Source: Actinomycetota bacterium
GTDB lineage: Bacteria; Actinomycetota; Thermoleophilia; Gaiellales; Gaiellaceae
Length of the DNA stretch: 40,348 bases
Direction: 5' to 3'
Assembly (NCBI GenBank): GCA_005888435.1
Contig: VAXO01000023.1
Location: forward strand, 1-40,348
Of the stretch, positions 8,697 through 15,389 are shown piece by piece. Below the pieces are notes generated by a model. The model did not search any database, had not been told where the DNA came from, and saw only the letters and a program-made list of their open reading frames with translations. Position 1 is the stretch's first letter; each line of letters opens with the position of its first letter. The position numbers and the translations under genes were made by a program.

Positions 8697-9418
8697 AGGT
8701 GCGCCAGCACCGCCTCGTTGAACTCGCCCGCTCGCTCGACGTTCACGAGATGGCGCGCGTCGTCGACAACAAGGAGCTCCGCGCCCGGGATCTCCTCGAC
8801 GATCGCCTCCAGATCACTCGGCGGTGTCGAGGGATCCTCGGCGCCGGCGATTGCGAACGCGGGCGCCGAGATGCCGTGGAGCTCGCCGCGTGCGTCCCAG
8901 TCGCGTACCGCCTCGCACGCACGGGCATAGCCCTCGCTCGGAATCGAGAGCAACATCTCGCTGTAGCGTCGCACGTCGCGAAACGCGGGAGTGAACCAGC
9001 GTTCGAGCACTGTGTCCACGATCGCCGCAACTCCGTCGCGCCGGACCCTGTCGGCCCGCTCCTGCCAGAGCCCCGGAGTCGCGAAGCGCGCCGAGGTCGA
9101 GCAGAGAACGAGCTTCTCCACGCGCTCCGGCGCGTCCAGCGCGAGGCGCAGGCCCACAGCGCCGCCGAGCGACAGGCCGCAGTAGGAAACGCGCGGGATG
9201 CCCAGCTCGTCGAGGAGCTTCACCACTGCCCGGGCCATGCTCGAGACGCTCGATTCCGCGAGCGGCGGAGACCCTCCGTGGCCGGGATGGTCGTACCGAA
9301 GCACGCGAAACCGCGCGGAGAGGGGCGGCAGCTGCGGCTCCCACATTTCGAGCGTCGCGCCGAGCGAGCCGGACAGGACGACGACGCGATCTCCGTCACC
9401 ATCGAGCCGGTAGTTCAC
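8693..9418 (-). CDS. pcaD: 3-oxoadipate enol-lactonase
   Basis: Alpha/beta hydrolase of 241 aa that opens 3-oxoadipate enol-lactone to 3-oxoadipate. The nucleophile elbow is CGLSLGG (serine within GLSLG), the acid is the aspartate in AGAEDPSTPP, and the histidine is in DARHLVNVE near the C-terminus. The DHPGHGGS strand-turn is typical. The GTG start at 9418 gives VNYRLDGDG and overlaps the pcaB stop (GTGA). The open frame runs further upstream but only antisense-like, arginine-rich sequence lies there. Flanked by pcaB and pcaC, so the assignment is firm. Confidence 0.93.
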   Translation of the reverse strand: MNYRLDGDGDRVVVLSGSLGATLEMWEPQLPPLSARFRVLRYDHPGHGGSPPLAESSVSSMARAVVKLLDELGIPRVSYCGLSLGGAVGLRLALDAPERVEKLVLCSTSARFATPGLWQERADRVRRDGVAAIVDTVLERWFTPAFRDVRRYSEMLLSIPSEGYARACEAVRDWDARGELHGISAPAFAIAGAEDPSTPPSDLEAIVEEIPGAELLVVDDARHLVNVERAGEFNEAVLAHL

Positions 9419-10509
9419 GCGCCGCGGTAGAACTCGAGCGCACGGTCGATGAAGGTGCCGGCAGCCCCGAGGTAGTCCTCCGGGCGCTTCACGTCGCCTT
9501 GCGCCTCGGACAGCGTCTCGTGACGGATGTTCTCGCGCATGCGCTCGACGTCGACCTCCAGGCCGTCGAGTGCACGGCGTAGCGACGCGGCAGCGCCGCC
9601 GGCATACGCGAGTGCGTCGCTGAGGGCGCCCCACTCCGCGTGCCATGCACCAGCTGCGCGTTCGTGCTCCTGCGCGAGCGCCGACATCAGCACGCTCGCC
9701 TCGGCCTGCGCCCGCAGCGCACACGCTCGCGCGAGCGTTGCGCCGACCGGGTTTCGCTTGTGCGGCATCGTCGATGACTGACCGCCTTCACGCTCGCGCA
9801 CCTCCCCCACCTCGGTCTGCGCCAGCAGCACGAGATCGAGCGCGACCTTGCCCACGAAGCCGGCGGCAACGGATAGGGCCGCGCCGAGCTCCGCCACCGG
9901 CAAACGCCGCGTATGCCAGGGGACGATCGGCTCCGGCAGCTCCAGCCGCGATGCGTACTCGCGTAGGACGTCAACGCTTCTGTCGCCGAGCGCCGCGAGT
10001 GTTCCCGCCGCGCCGCCGAGCTGCGCCGGCAGCCTGGCCGCCGCCAGCCGGTTGCGAGCATGCACCACGCCGACCAGCCAGCTCGACGCCTTCAGCCCGA
10101 AGGTGATCGGCACGGCCTGTTGCAACAGCGTACGGCCGGCCATCACGGTTGCGCGGTGCTCGTCTGCGAGCCGCGCGCATGCAGCGGCGACCCCGTCGAG
10201 CTCGTCGACGATCAGCCCCGTCGCATTGCGCGCAACGAGCGCGGCCGCGGTGTCGAGGATGTCCTGGCTCGTCGCCCCCCGATGCGCCTCGGGGTTCCGC
10301 TCGCGTAGGCGGCGCACGAGCGGTTCCACCGGATTGCCGGCGCTTCGGCCTTCTTCGACCAGTACGGAGACGTCGAAGTCGCCGACCTCGAGCTGGCTGC
10401 CCTGCGCTGCTGCCAGCGCCCGCTCTGTCTCCAGCATCGCGGCCAGCCACGCCTCGTCCGATACCGCCGCGCGCAGCCCGTCCGGCACGAACAGCGCGTC
10501 AAACGTCAA
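9415..10509 (-). CDS. pcaB: 3-carboxy-cis,cis-muconate cycloisomerase
   Basis: Class II fumarase/argininosuccinate-lyase superfamily enzyme of 364 aa that cyclises 3-carboxy-cis,cis-muconate to 4-carboxymuconolactone. Conserved regions are HRGATSQD (76-83) and the signature SSTMPHKRNP (245-254), with GG before it. At 364 residues it is shorter than the proteobacterial enzyme (about 450), as some actinobacterial versions are; the C-terminal extension is missing. The start is TTG at 10509, giving TFDALFVPDG, which matches the family N-terminus. It overlaps the end of pcaG by 11 bases. No ATG or GTG lies nearer. Confidence 0.93.
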   Translation of the reverse strand: MTFDALFVPDGLRAAVSDEAWLAAMLETERALAAAQGSQLEVGDFDVSVLVEEGRSAGNPVEPLVRRLRERNPEAHRGATSQDILDTAAALVARNATGLIVDELDGVAAACARLADEHRATVMAGRTLLQQAVPITFGLKASSWLVGVVHARNRLAAARLPAQLGGAAGTLAALGDRSVDVLREYASRLELPEPIVPWHTRRLPVAELGAALSVAAGFVGKVALDLVLLAQTEVGEVREREGGQSSTMPHKRNPVGATLARACALRAQAEASVLMSALAQEHERAAGAWHAEWGALSDALAYAGGAAASLRRALDGLEVDVERMRENIRHETLSEAQGDVKRPEDYLGAAGTFIDRALEFYRGA

Positions 10510-10876
10510 AGAACACCGTTTCCCCGTCGCCCTGCAGGCGGACGTCGAACTGCACGACGTCGTCGTCGCCGAAATCGCAGCGCGTGACGAGGTGCTTCAG
10601 CAGCCCGCGTGCGAACACCATTACGTCGGCGTAGCCGTCCGCCGGGCGCTCCGTCAGGAACTCGAAGCGGCCCTCCGCATCCGTGCCGCACCGGCCCCAG
10701 CCTTCGGGCTGCCAGAGCTCGATGAGCGCGTCGGAGACCGGCTCGCCGTTGCCGTCGAGAACGCGTCCGACGACGCGCACCGACCCACCCCGCACGACTT
10801 CGTTCTGCCGCTCGCGGCACAGGCCGATCGTGAAGTACGGCCCGACGGTCTGCGACGGCGTTCGCCCGAGCGTCAT
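10499..10876 (-). CDS. pcaG: Protocatechuate 3,4-dioxygenase alpha subunit, unusually short
   Basis: Non-catalytic partner of PcaH in the intradiol dioxygenase. TPSQTVGPYFTIGL at the N-terminus, DGNGEPVSDALIELWQ in the middle and RLQGDGETVFFDV at the C-terminus are all diagnostic of PcaG. The protein is only 125 aa, against about 200 in Pseudomonas. The loop after the N-terminal motif, the segment after ELWQ, and about 30 residues before the last strand are all trimmed. The reading frame is intact and both ends are conserved, so this looks like a compact variant and not a pseudogene. The ATG overlaps the pcaH stop (ATGA). Confidence 0.9.
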   Translation of the reverse strand: MTLGRTPSQTVGPYFTIGLCRERQNEVVRGGSVRVVGRVLDGNGEPVSDALIELWQPEGWGRCGTDAEGRFEFLTERPADGYADVMVFARGLLKHLVTRCDFGDDDVVQFDVRLQGDGETVFFDV

Positions 10877-11532
10877 TCGAACGGCGTTTTGCGGAGGACG
10901 ATGTCGAAGCGGTAGCCGAGTGCCCACTCGGGCTGCGTGAGCTCCAGGTCGAAGTCGGCGATCAAGCGCGCACGCGCCGCTTCGTCCCGCACTGACTCAA
11001 AGATCGGGTCGAACTCGAAGAGCGGATCGCCGGGGAAGTACATCTGCGTCACGAGCCGGCCGGCAAACGTGCGACCGAAGACGGAGAAGTGGATGTGCGC
11101 TGGGCGCCACGCATTCGGATGGTTCTGCCACGGGTACGCGCCCGGCTTCACGGTGACGAAGCGGTACTTGCCCTCGTCGTCGGTGAGCGTCCTGCCGGCG
11201 CCGCTGAAGTTCGGGTCGAGCGGTGCCGGATGGCGGTCGCCGTCGTGGCGGTACCGGCCCGCGGCGTTCGCCTGCCAGACTTCGATCAGCGCATTCCGCA
11301 CGGGCCGCCCATCCTCCTCGACCAGCCGACCCGTGACGGTCATCCGCTCGCCGAGCGGCTCCCCCTCGTGCTGGCGGGTGAGGTCGTTGTCGAGGTCGCC
11401 GATGTCGCCGTGTCCGTAGACGGGGCTCGCGAGGTCACGAAAGTCGTCCGGCCGGGCGAGCAGCGGGCGCCTCGGCGCGCGCGTCTGCGTCGAGCGGTAG
11501 TCCGGATACAGGAGCGGCGGGTCGACGCTCAC
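10873..11532 (-). CDS. pcaH: Protocatechuate 3,4-dioxygenase beta subunit (catalytic)
   Basis: Fe(III) intradiol dioxygenase subunit of 219 aa that cleaves protocatechuate to 3-carboxy-cis,cis-muconate. The four iron ligands expected for PcaH are visible: Y94 (AGRYRHDGD), Y133 (GAYPW), H146 and H148 (RPAHIHFS). LYPDYRSTQTRAP at the N-terminus and IEVWQANAAGRY are further hallmarks. The GTG start at 11532 overlaps the stop of the CoA-transferase beta gene (GTGA). Upstream in-frame sequence is unrelated. It is immediately followed by pcaG, as expected for the heteromeric enzyme. Confidence 0.96.
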   Translation of the reverse strand: MSVDPPLLYPDYRSTQTRAPRRPLLARPDDFRDLASPVYGHGDIGDLDNDLTRQHEGEPLGERMTVTGRLVEEDGRPVRNALIEVWQANAAGRYRHDGDRHPAPLDPNFSGAGRTLTDDEGKYRFVTVKPGAYPWQNHPNAWRPAHIHFSVFGRTFAGRLVTQMYFPGDPLFEFDPIFESVRDEAARARLIADFDLELTQPEWALGYRFDIVLRKTPFE

Positions 11533-12224
11533 CCCGGCGCCCCCTTTGTGCGTAACGAACGCAGCGCACCGAGCTCTGCCTCGCTCGGCGCTTCGGTCAC
11601 GGCGAGATCTTCGGCGATGCTGAGGTCCCACGCGGTCGCCGCTCGTACCTCCTCGGGCTCGACGCCGGGATGCACGTGCGTCAGCCTCAGCTCGCCGTCG
11701 CCGTCCGGTTCGAGCACGCCGAGGTCGGTAACGACGACGCGCACACGCTCGCCGACGCTCGTCTTGAAGTCGAGCCGCTCGACGAACGAGCGCCGTGACT
11801 GCTTCAGCATCACGAAGACGTCCCGCACCGACGTCGCGATCTCCGGCGCGCCGCCGCCGCCGGGCAAACGCACCTTCGGATGGTCGTAGTCGCCGATCAC
11901 GGTGCTGTTGAGGTTCCCATGACGATCGATCTGTGCGGCGCCGAGGAAGCCGATGTCGATGCGCTCGCCCTGCAGCCAGTACGCGAACATCTCCGGCACC
12001 GAGACCACGGCGTCCGCCGTCACCGCCAGCTCGCCGTCGCCGATCGACAGCGGCAGCTCCGTGGGCTTCGCGCCGATCGTCCCGCTCTCGTAGATCAGGA
12101 CGCAGTTGGGAGCATGCGTGGCGCGCGCGAGGTTCGCCGCAAGGCTCGGCAGGCCGATGCCGACGAAGCAAACCTCGCCATCCTGGAGGCGGCGTGCCGC
12201 CGAGACAGCCATCAGCTCGCTCAT
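11529..12224 (-). CDS. pcaJ: 3-oxoadipate CoA-transferase-like, beta subunit (glutaconate CoA-transferase family)
   Basis: Beta subunit of a family I CoA transferase, 231 aa. CFVGIGLPSLAANLA and the catalytic-glutamate region YESGTIGAKP are visible, followed by GFLGAAQIDRHGNLN. The ESG form and the pairing with the upstream alpha subunit resemble the glutaconate CoA-transferase branch, which includes CatJ of Pseudomonas B13, and not the classical PcaIJ/SCOT branch. Its position directly before pcaH supports transfer of CoA from succinyl-CoA to 3-oxoadipate. Symbol given by context. ATG at 12224 overlaps the alpha stop (ATGA). Confidence 0.82.
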   Translation of the reverse strand: MSELMAVSAARRLQDGEVCFVGIGLPSLAANLARATHAPNCVLIYESGTIGAKPTELPLSIGDGELAVTADAVVSVPEMFAYWLQGERIDIGFLGAAQIDRHGNLNSTVIGDYDHPKVRLPGGGGAPEIATSVRDVFVMLKQSRRSFVERLDFKTSVGERVRVVVTDLGVLEPDGDGELRLTHVHPGVEPEEVRAATAWDLSIAEDLAVTEAPSEAELGALRSLRTKGAPG

Positions 12225-13036
12225 GCGAGCACGCTTTCGCGCAGCACGTTCTCCTCCATCCACTGCGCGAAGATGTCGCGCTCGCGGCTGATCTCCGCCC
12301 AGCGCACGTAGAACTCGTTGTCCCGGTCGTAGTAGCCCAGCGCGTACGAGGGATGCGCGCCTCCGGGCACGTGGGAGACGGCGTCGATCACCCAGTGCGG
12401 CAGGACGACGGCGCCGGGGCGCGGCTCGAGCTCGTCGACAACCTCCTCGACGGTGACGATGCTGCGCTTCGACGCGAGCACGACCTCCTTCTGGACGCCC
12501 GTGATGCCCCAGAGCTGAACGTTGCCGCGCCGGTCCGCCTGCTGTGCATGGACGATGCCGGCGTCCGGCCGGTGCGCCGGGACAGCCGCGAGCTGCTCCC
12601 CGGTGAACGGGCAGGTAATCCGCTCGACATTCGTCTGCGAGGCCAGATCCGTGTCGCGGTAGCCGCGTACCACGCCGAACGGCAGGTTGGCCGCGCCGGC
12701 AGCGTACGCCGCGGCCATCCCCGCGTGCGAGTGCTCCTCGAGCTCGAGCGGCCGCGGCCAATCATGCTCGACGGCGTCGCGGACGCGATGGAGGGAGCCG
12801 ACGCCCGGGTTGCCACCCCAGGAGAAGACGAGCTTCCGCGCGCACCCCATTCCGACGAGCTGGTCGTAGACCACGTCGGGCGTCATCCGGACGAGCGTCA
12901 GGTCCCGCCGCCGCTGCCGGATCACCTCGTGCCCCGCGGCGTGCGGGATCAGATGCGTGAAGCCTTCGAGCGCGACGACATCACCATCACGAACGAGTTG
13001 CTCGATTGCGGTCCGCAGCGGAACGAGCTCGGCCAC
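12221..13036 (-). CDS. pcaI: 3-oxoadipate CoA-transferase-like, alpha subunit (glutaconate CoA-transferase family)
   Basis: Alpha subunit of the CoA transferase, 271 aa. Features are VRDGDVVALEGFTHLIPHAAGHEVIRQ, the WGGNPGVGSLHR turn, and QADRRGNVQLWG (the family I 'GN' motif). The sequence resembles GctA/CatI-type subunits. It acts with the next gene to activate 3-oxoadipate to its CoA ester before thiolysis. The thiolase itself (pcaF) is not in this window. The start is GTG at 13036, four bases after the aldehyde dehydrogenase stop. The exact acceptor acid is inferred from operon context. Confidence 0.82.
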   Translation of the reverse strand: MAELVPLRTAIEQLVRDGDVVALEGFTHLIPHAAGHEVIRQRRRDLTLVRMTPDVVYDQLVGMGCARKLVFSWGGNPGVGSLHRVRDAVEHDWPRPLELEEHSHAGMAAAYAAGAANLPFGVVRGYRDTDLASQTNVERITCPFTGEQLAAVPAHRPDAGIVHAQQADRRGNVQLWGITGVQKEVVLASKRSIVTVEEVVDELEPRPGAVVLPHWVIDAVSHVPGGAHPSYALGYYDRDNEFYVRWAEISRERDIFAQWMEENVLRESVLA

Positions 13037-13040
13037 TGTC

Positions 13041-14504
13041 TCAGAACGGGAAGGGATGCGGCTTGCCGACTGTGATCCAGTGCAGCTCCGTGAACTCCTC
13101 GACGGCCGCGGTCCCGCCGAAGCGACCCCAGCCGCTGTCCTTCACGCCGCCGAAGGGCATTTGCGGCTCGTCGCCGACCGGCTGGTCGTTGATGTGCACG
13201 ATTCCCGCCTGGATCCGCTGGGCGAGCTCGAGGCCTCGATCGGCATCGCTCGTGATGATTCCCGACGCGAGGCCGTAGGACGTCGCGTTCGCACGCTCGA
13301 CCGCTTCGTTCGCGTTGTCGACGACCTCGATCGCCGCCACCGGCCCGAACGTCTCGTTGCGCGCGAAGTCGGAATCCTCCGCAACGTCGGTCAGCAAAGT
13401 CGCGTTGTACACCGATCCGCTGCCGTCCCCGCCTGCGAGCACTTTCGCACCTTTCGAGACGGCCTCGTCGACCCGGCTCTTCACCATCTCCAACGCACTC
13501 TCGTTGATCAGCGGGCCGATGATCGTGTCGTGCTCCTTCGGATCGCCGGCCTTCAGGCCCTTCGTCTTCTCTGCGAGCCTCTGCGTGAACTCCTCCGCGA
13601 TCGGCCGCTCGACGATGATCCGCCGCGCGGACATGCAGATCTGGCCCTGGTGGAGATATGCGCCGAAGGCCGAGGCGTTGACTGCGAACTCGAGGTCCGC
13701 GTCGGCGAGCACGATCAACGGGTTGTAGCCACCGAGCTCGAGGACGACGCGCTTCAGGTTCCGCCCCGCGGCCTCGGCGAGCTTACGGCCCACGGCCGTC
13801 GAGCCGGTGAAGTTGATGCGGCGCACAGCGGGATTTTCGACCAGCTCGTCGCCGATCTCGCCGGCGGAGCCTGGTGCGTGGGTGACGATGTTGAGCACGC
13901 CCGCGGGCAGCCCGGCCTCGGCGAAGATCTCGCCCCACACAAGGCCGCCGATGTACGGCGACAGCTCCGAAGGCTTCAGCACGACCGTATTGCCGAGCGC
14001 GAGCGGCGACGCAATCGAACGGGCTGACAGGATCAGCGCCGCGTTCCACGGCGCGATCGCGCCGACGACGCCGACGGGACGCCGGAGGCCCATCGAGAAC
14101 GCGCCGACGTCCGAGGGGATGATCTGACCGATCGGCGCGTACGCGAGCGCTGCAGCCTGACGGAACAAGCCGGCGACGAAGTGCAGCTGGAACATCCCGA
14201 AGCCGAAGGTCGACCCGGTCTCGCGTGCGAGCCACGAGACGACGTCGTCGCCGCGTGCCTCCAGAAGGTCGGCCGCCTTGAGGAAGACGCCTTGCCGCTC
14301 GGCGGGCGGCGTCTGCGACCACGCCGCGAATGCGCCCGCGGCGGCGTCGATCGCCTCTTTCGCCTCGCCGCGGCCGGCCGCCGCTACGCGCGCGACTATC
14401 TCACCGGTGAACGGATCGAGGTCGTCGAACGTCTCTCCCACCTCGGTCCATTGGCCGCCGATCCAGTGTCCGAGCTCTCGCACAGGGGTTTCGGTTGCGC
14501 TCAC
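13041..14504 (-). CDS. Aryl aldehyde dehydrogenase (benzaldehyde/vanillin dehydrogenase-like)
   Basis: NAD(P)-dependent aldehyde dehydrogenase, 487 aa. The catalytic glutamate is E256 (VVLELGGYNP) and the nucleophile C290 (HQGQICMSARR). The NFTGSTAVGR cofactor loop and APWNAAL substrate-binding region are present. The C-terminal MPFGGVKDSGWGRFGG and EEFTELHWITV motifs resemble those of benzaldehyde, salicylaldehyde and vanillin dehydrogenases. The GTG start at 14504 has a strong RBS AAAGGAG six bases upstream; an upstream in-frame ATG (14570) would include the promoter. As the first gene of the pca/pob operon it probably oxidises 4-hydroxybenzaldehyde, vanillin or benzaldehyde to the acid; the substrate is inferred. 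Confidence 0.88.
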   Translation of the reverse strand: MSATETPVRELGHWIGGQWTEVGETFDDLDPFTGEIVARVAAAGRGEAKEAIDAAAGAFAAWSQTPPAERQGVFLKAADLLEARGDDVVSWLARETGSTFGFGMFQLHFVAGLFRQAAALAYAPIGQIIPSDVGAFSMGLRRPVGVVGAIAPWNAALILSARSIASPLALGNTVVLKPSELSPYIGGLVWGEIFAEAGLPAGVLNIVTHAPGSAGEIGDELVENPAVRRINFTGSTAVGRKLAEAAGRNLKRVVLELGGYNPLIVLADADLEFAVNASAFGAYLHQGQICMSARRIIVERPIAEEFTQRLAEKTKGLKAGDPKEHDTIIGPLINESALEMVKSRVDEAVSKGAKVLAGGDGSGSVYNATLLTDVAEDSDFARNETFGPVAAIEVVDNANEAVERANATSYGLASGIITSDADRGLELAQRIQAGIVHINDQPVGDEPQMPFGGVKDSGWGRFGGTAAVEEFTELHWITVGKPHPFPF

Positions 14505-14548
14505 GGCAAGCTCCTTTCTCTCACGTCCGCACGCCCGAAGCGGCGCCG

Positions 14549-14577
14549 AACCTAAAGCAGCGCTGTTCATAATTCAA
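14549..14577 (-). promoter_or_regulatory. Candidate sigma70-type promoter for the pca/pob operon, with palindrome in spacer
   Basis: On the minus strand, TTGAAT (14577-14572) and TAGGTT (14554-14549) are separated by 17 bases, facing the aldehyde dehydrogenase gene. The spacer holds the 8-base palindrome CAGCGCTG (14558-14565). The half-site-like words GTTCAT (14565), ATTCAA (14572) and GTTCTA (14584) run through the same region and are candidates for IclR-family contacts. This 96-bp intergenic region is the only divergent control point of both operons. Confidence 0.45.
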
Positions 14578-14587
14578 GACGCCGTTC

Positions 14588-14593
14588 TAGTAT
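14588..14593 (+). promoter_or_regulatory. Candidate -10 element TAGTAT for a leaderless iclR transcript
   Basis: TAGTAT ends seven bases before the regulator ATG at 14601, which would place the transcription start at or next to the start codon. No Shine-Dalgarno sequence is visible upstream of that ATG, consistent with leaderless translation. Confidence 0.4.
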
Positions 14594-14600
14594 CCGGGAT

Positions 14601-15389
14601 ATGTCCGAGACGTCGTACTCGCAGTCGCTCGAGCGCGGCCTGGCCGTCCTTTCCGCTTTCCGCTCGGGTCGTCCGTTGCTCGGCGTCAGCGAGCTGGGCC
14701 GAGAGGTTGGCCTCAGCCGCAGCACAGCCCATCGCTACGTCGCGACGCTCGCGACACTCGGATACTTGCAGCAGGACGGCGCGACCAAGAAGTACCGCCT
14801 CGGCCCACGCGTCCTCGACCTCGGCTTCTCCGCGATCCACTCGATGGAGCTCCGCGAGATCTCCGCTCCGCATCTGCAGCGGCTGAGCGACGAGACCGGC
14901 TACACCGTCAACATGGCCGTGCTCGACGGCAGCGACATCGTCTACGTCGAGCGCTGCCGGAGCTCGCGCGTCGGGCAGCGCGCAATCGACCTGAACCTGC
15001 ACGTCGGTTCGCGTCTGCCGGCGTACTGCACGTCGATGGGAAAGATCCTGCTCGCGTATCTGCCTCAGGCCGAGCGAGATGCGGCCCTCGACGAGCTCGA
15101 GCTCAGGCAGCGTGGGCCCAACACCCTGACCCAGCGCAAAGCGCTGCTCACAGAGCTCGGACGCGTACGCGAGGCAGGCCTTGCAATCAACAACGAGGAG
15201 CTCGCATACGGCCTGCGCTCGATCGCCGCGCCAGTGCTGTCCCAGTCCGGCGCGATCGCTGCCGCGATCAACCTTGCCGTGCACAGCTCCATGATCTCGA
15301 TGGGTGAGCTGGTGGAGCGGCTGGGACGCCCGCTCAAACGCACGGCGGCCGAGATCTCGGCACACATCGGTTACCGTCCGGCCGCGTGA
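14601..15389 (+). CDS. IclR-family regulator (PcaR/PcaU/PobR-like)
   Basis: A 262-aa IclR-type regulator. Residues 1-70 hold the winged HTH: SQSLERGLAVLSAF, then LGVSELGREVGLSRSTAHRYVATL and a wing ending KKYRLG. The C-terminal effector-binding domain shows SRLPAYCTSMGKILLAYLP and LAINNEELAYGLRSIAAPV, motifs shared with PcaR, PcaU and PobR. The family commonly activates aromatic catabolism in response to an intermediate. It is divergent from the pca/pob operon across 96 bases and co-transcribed with the two downstream enzymes (GTGA overlap), so it probably controls both arms. The effector is unknown. Confidence 0.92.
   Translation: MSETSYSQSLERGLAVLSAFRSGRPLLGVSELGREVGLSRSTAHRYVATLATLGYLQQDGATKKYRLGPRVLDLGFSAIHSMELREISAPHLQRLSDETGYTVNMAVLDGSDIVYVERCRSSRVGQRAIDLNLHVGSRLPAYCTSMGKILLAYLPQAERDAALDELELRQRGPNTLTQRKALLTELGRVREAGLAINNEELAYGLRSIAAPVLSQSGAIAAAINLAVHSSMISMGELVERLGRPLKRTAAEISAHIGYRPAA

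Noticed and set aside
10499-10876. pcaG as a frameshifted or deleted pseudogene
   Set aside because: The frame is intact, both conserved ends are present, and start and stop are coupled to neighbours, so a compact functional subunit is more likely.
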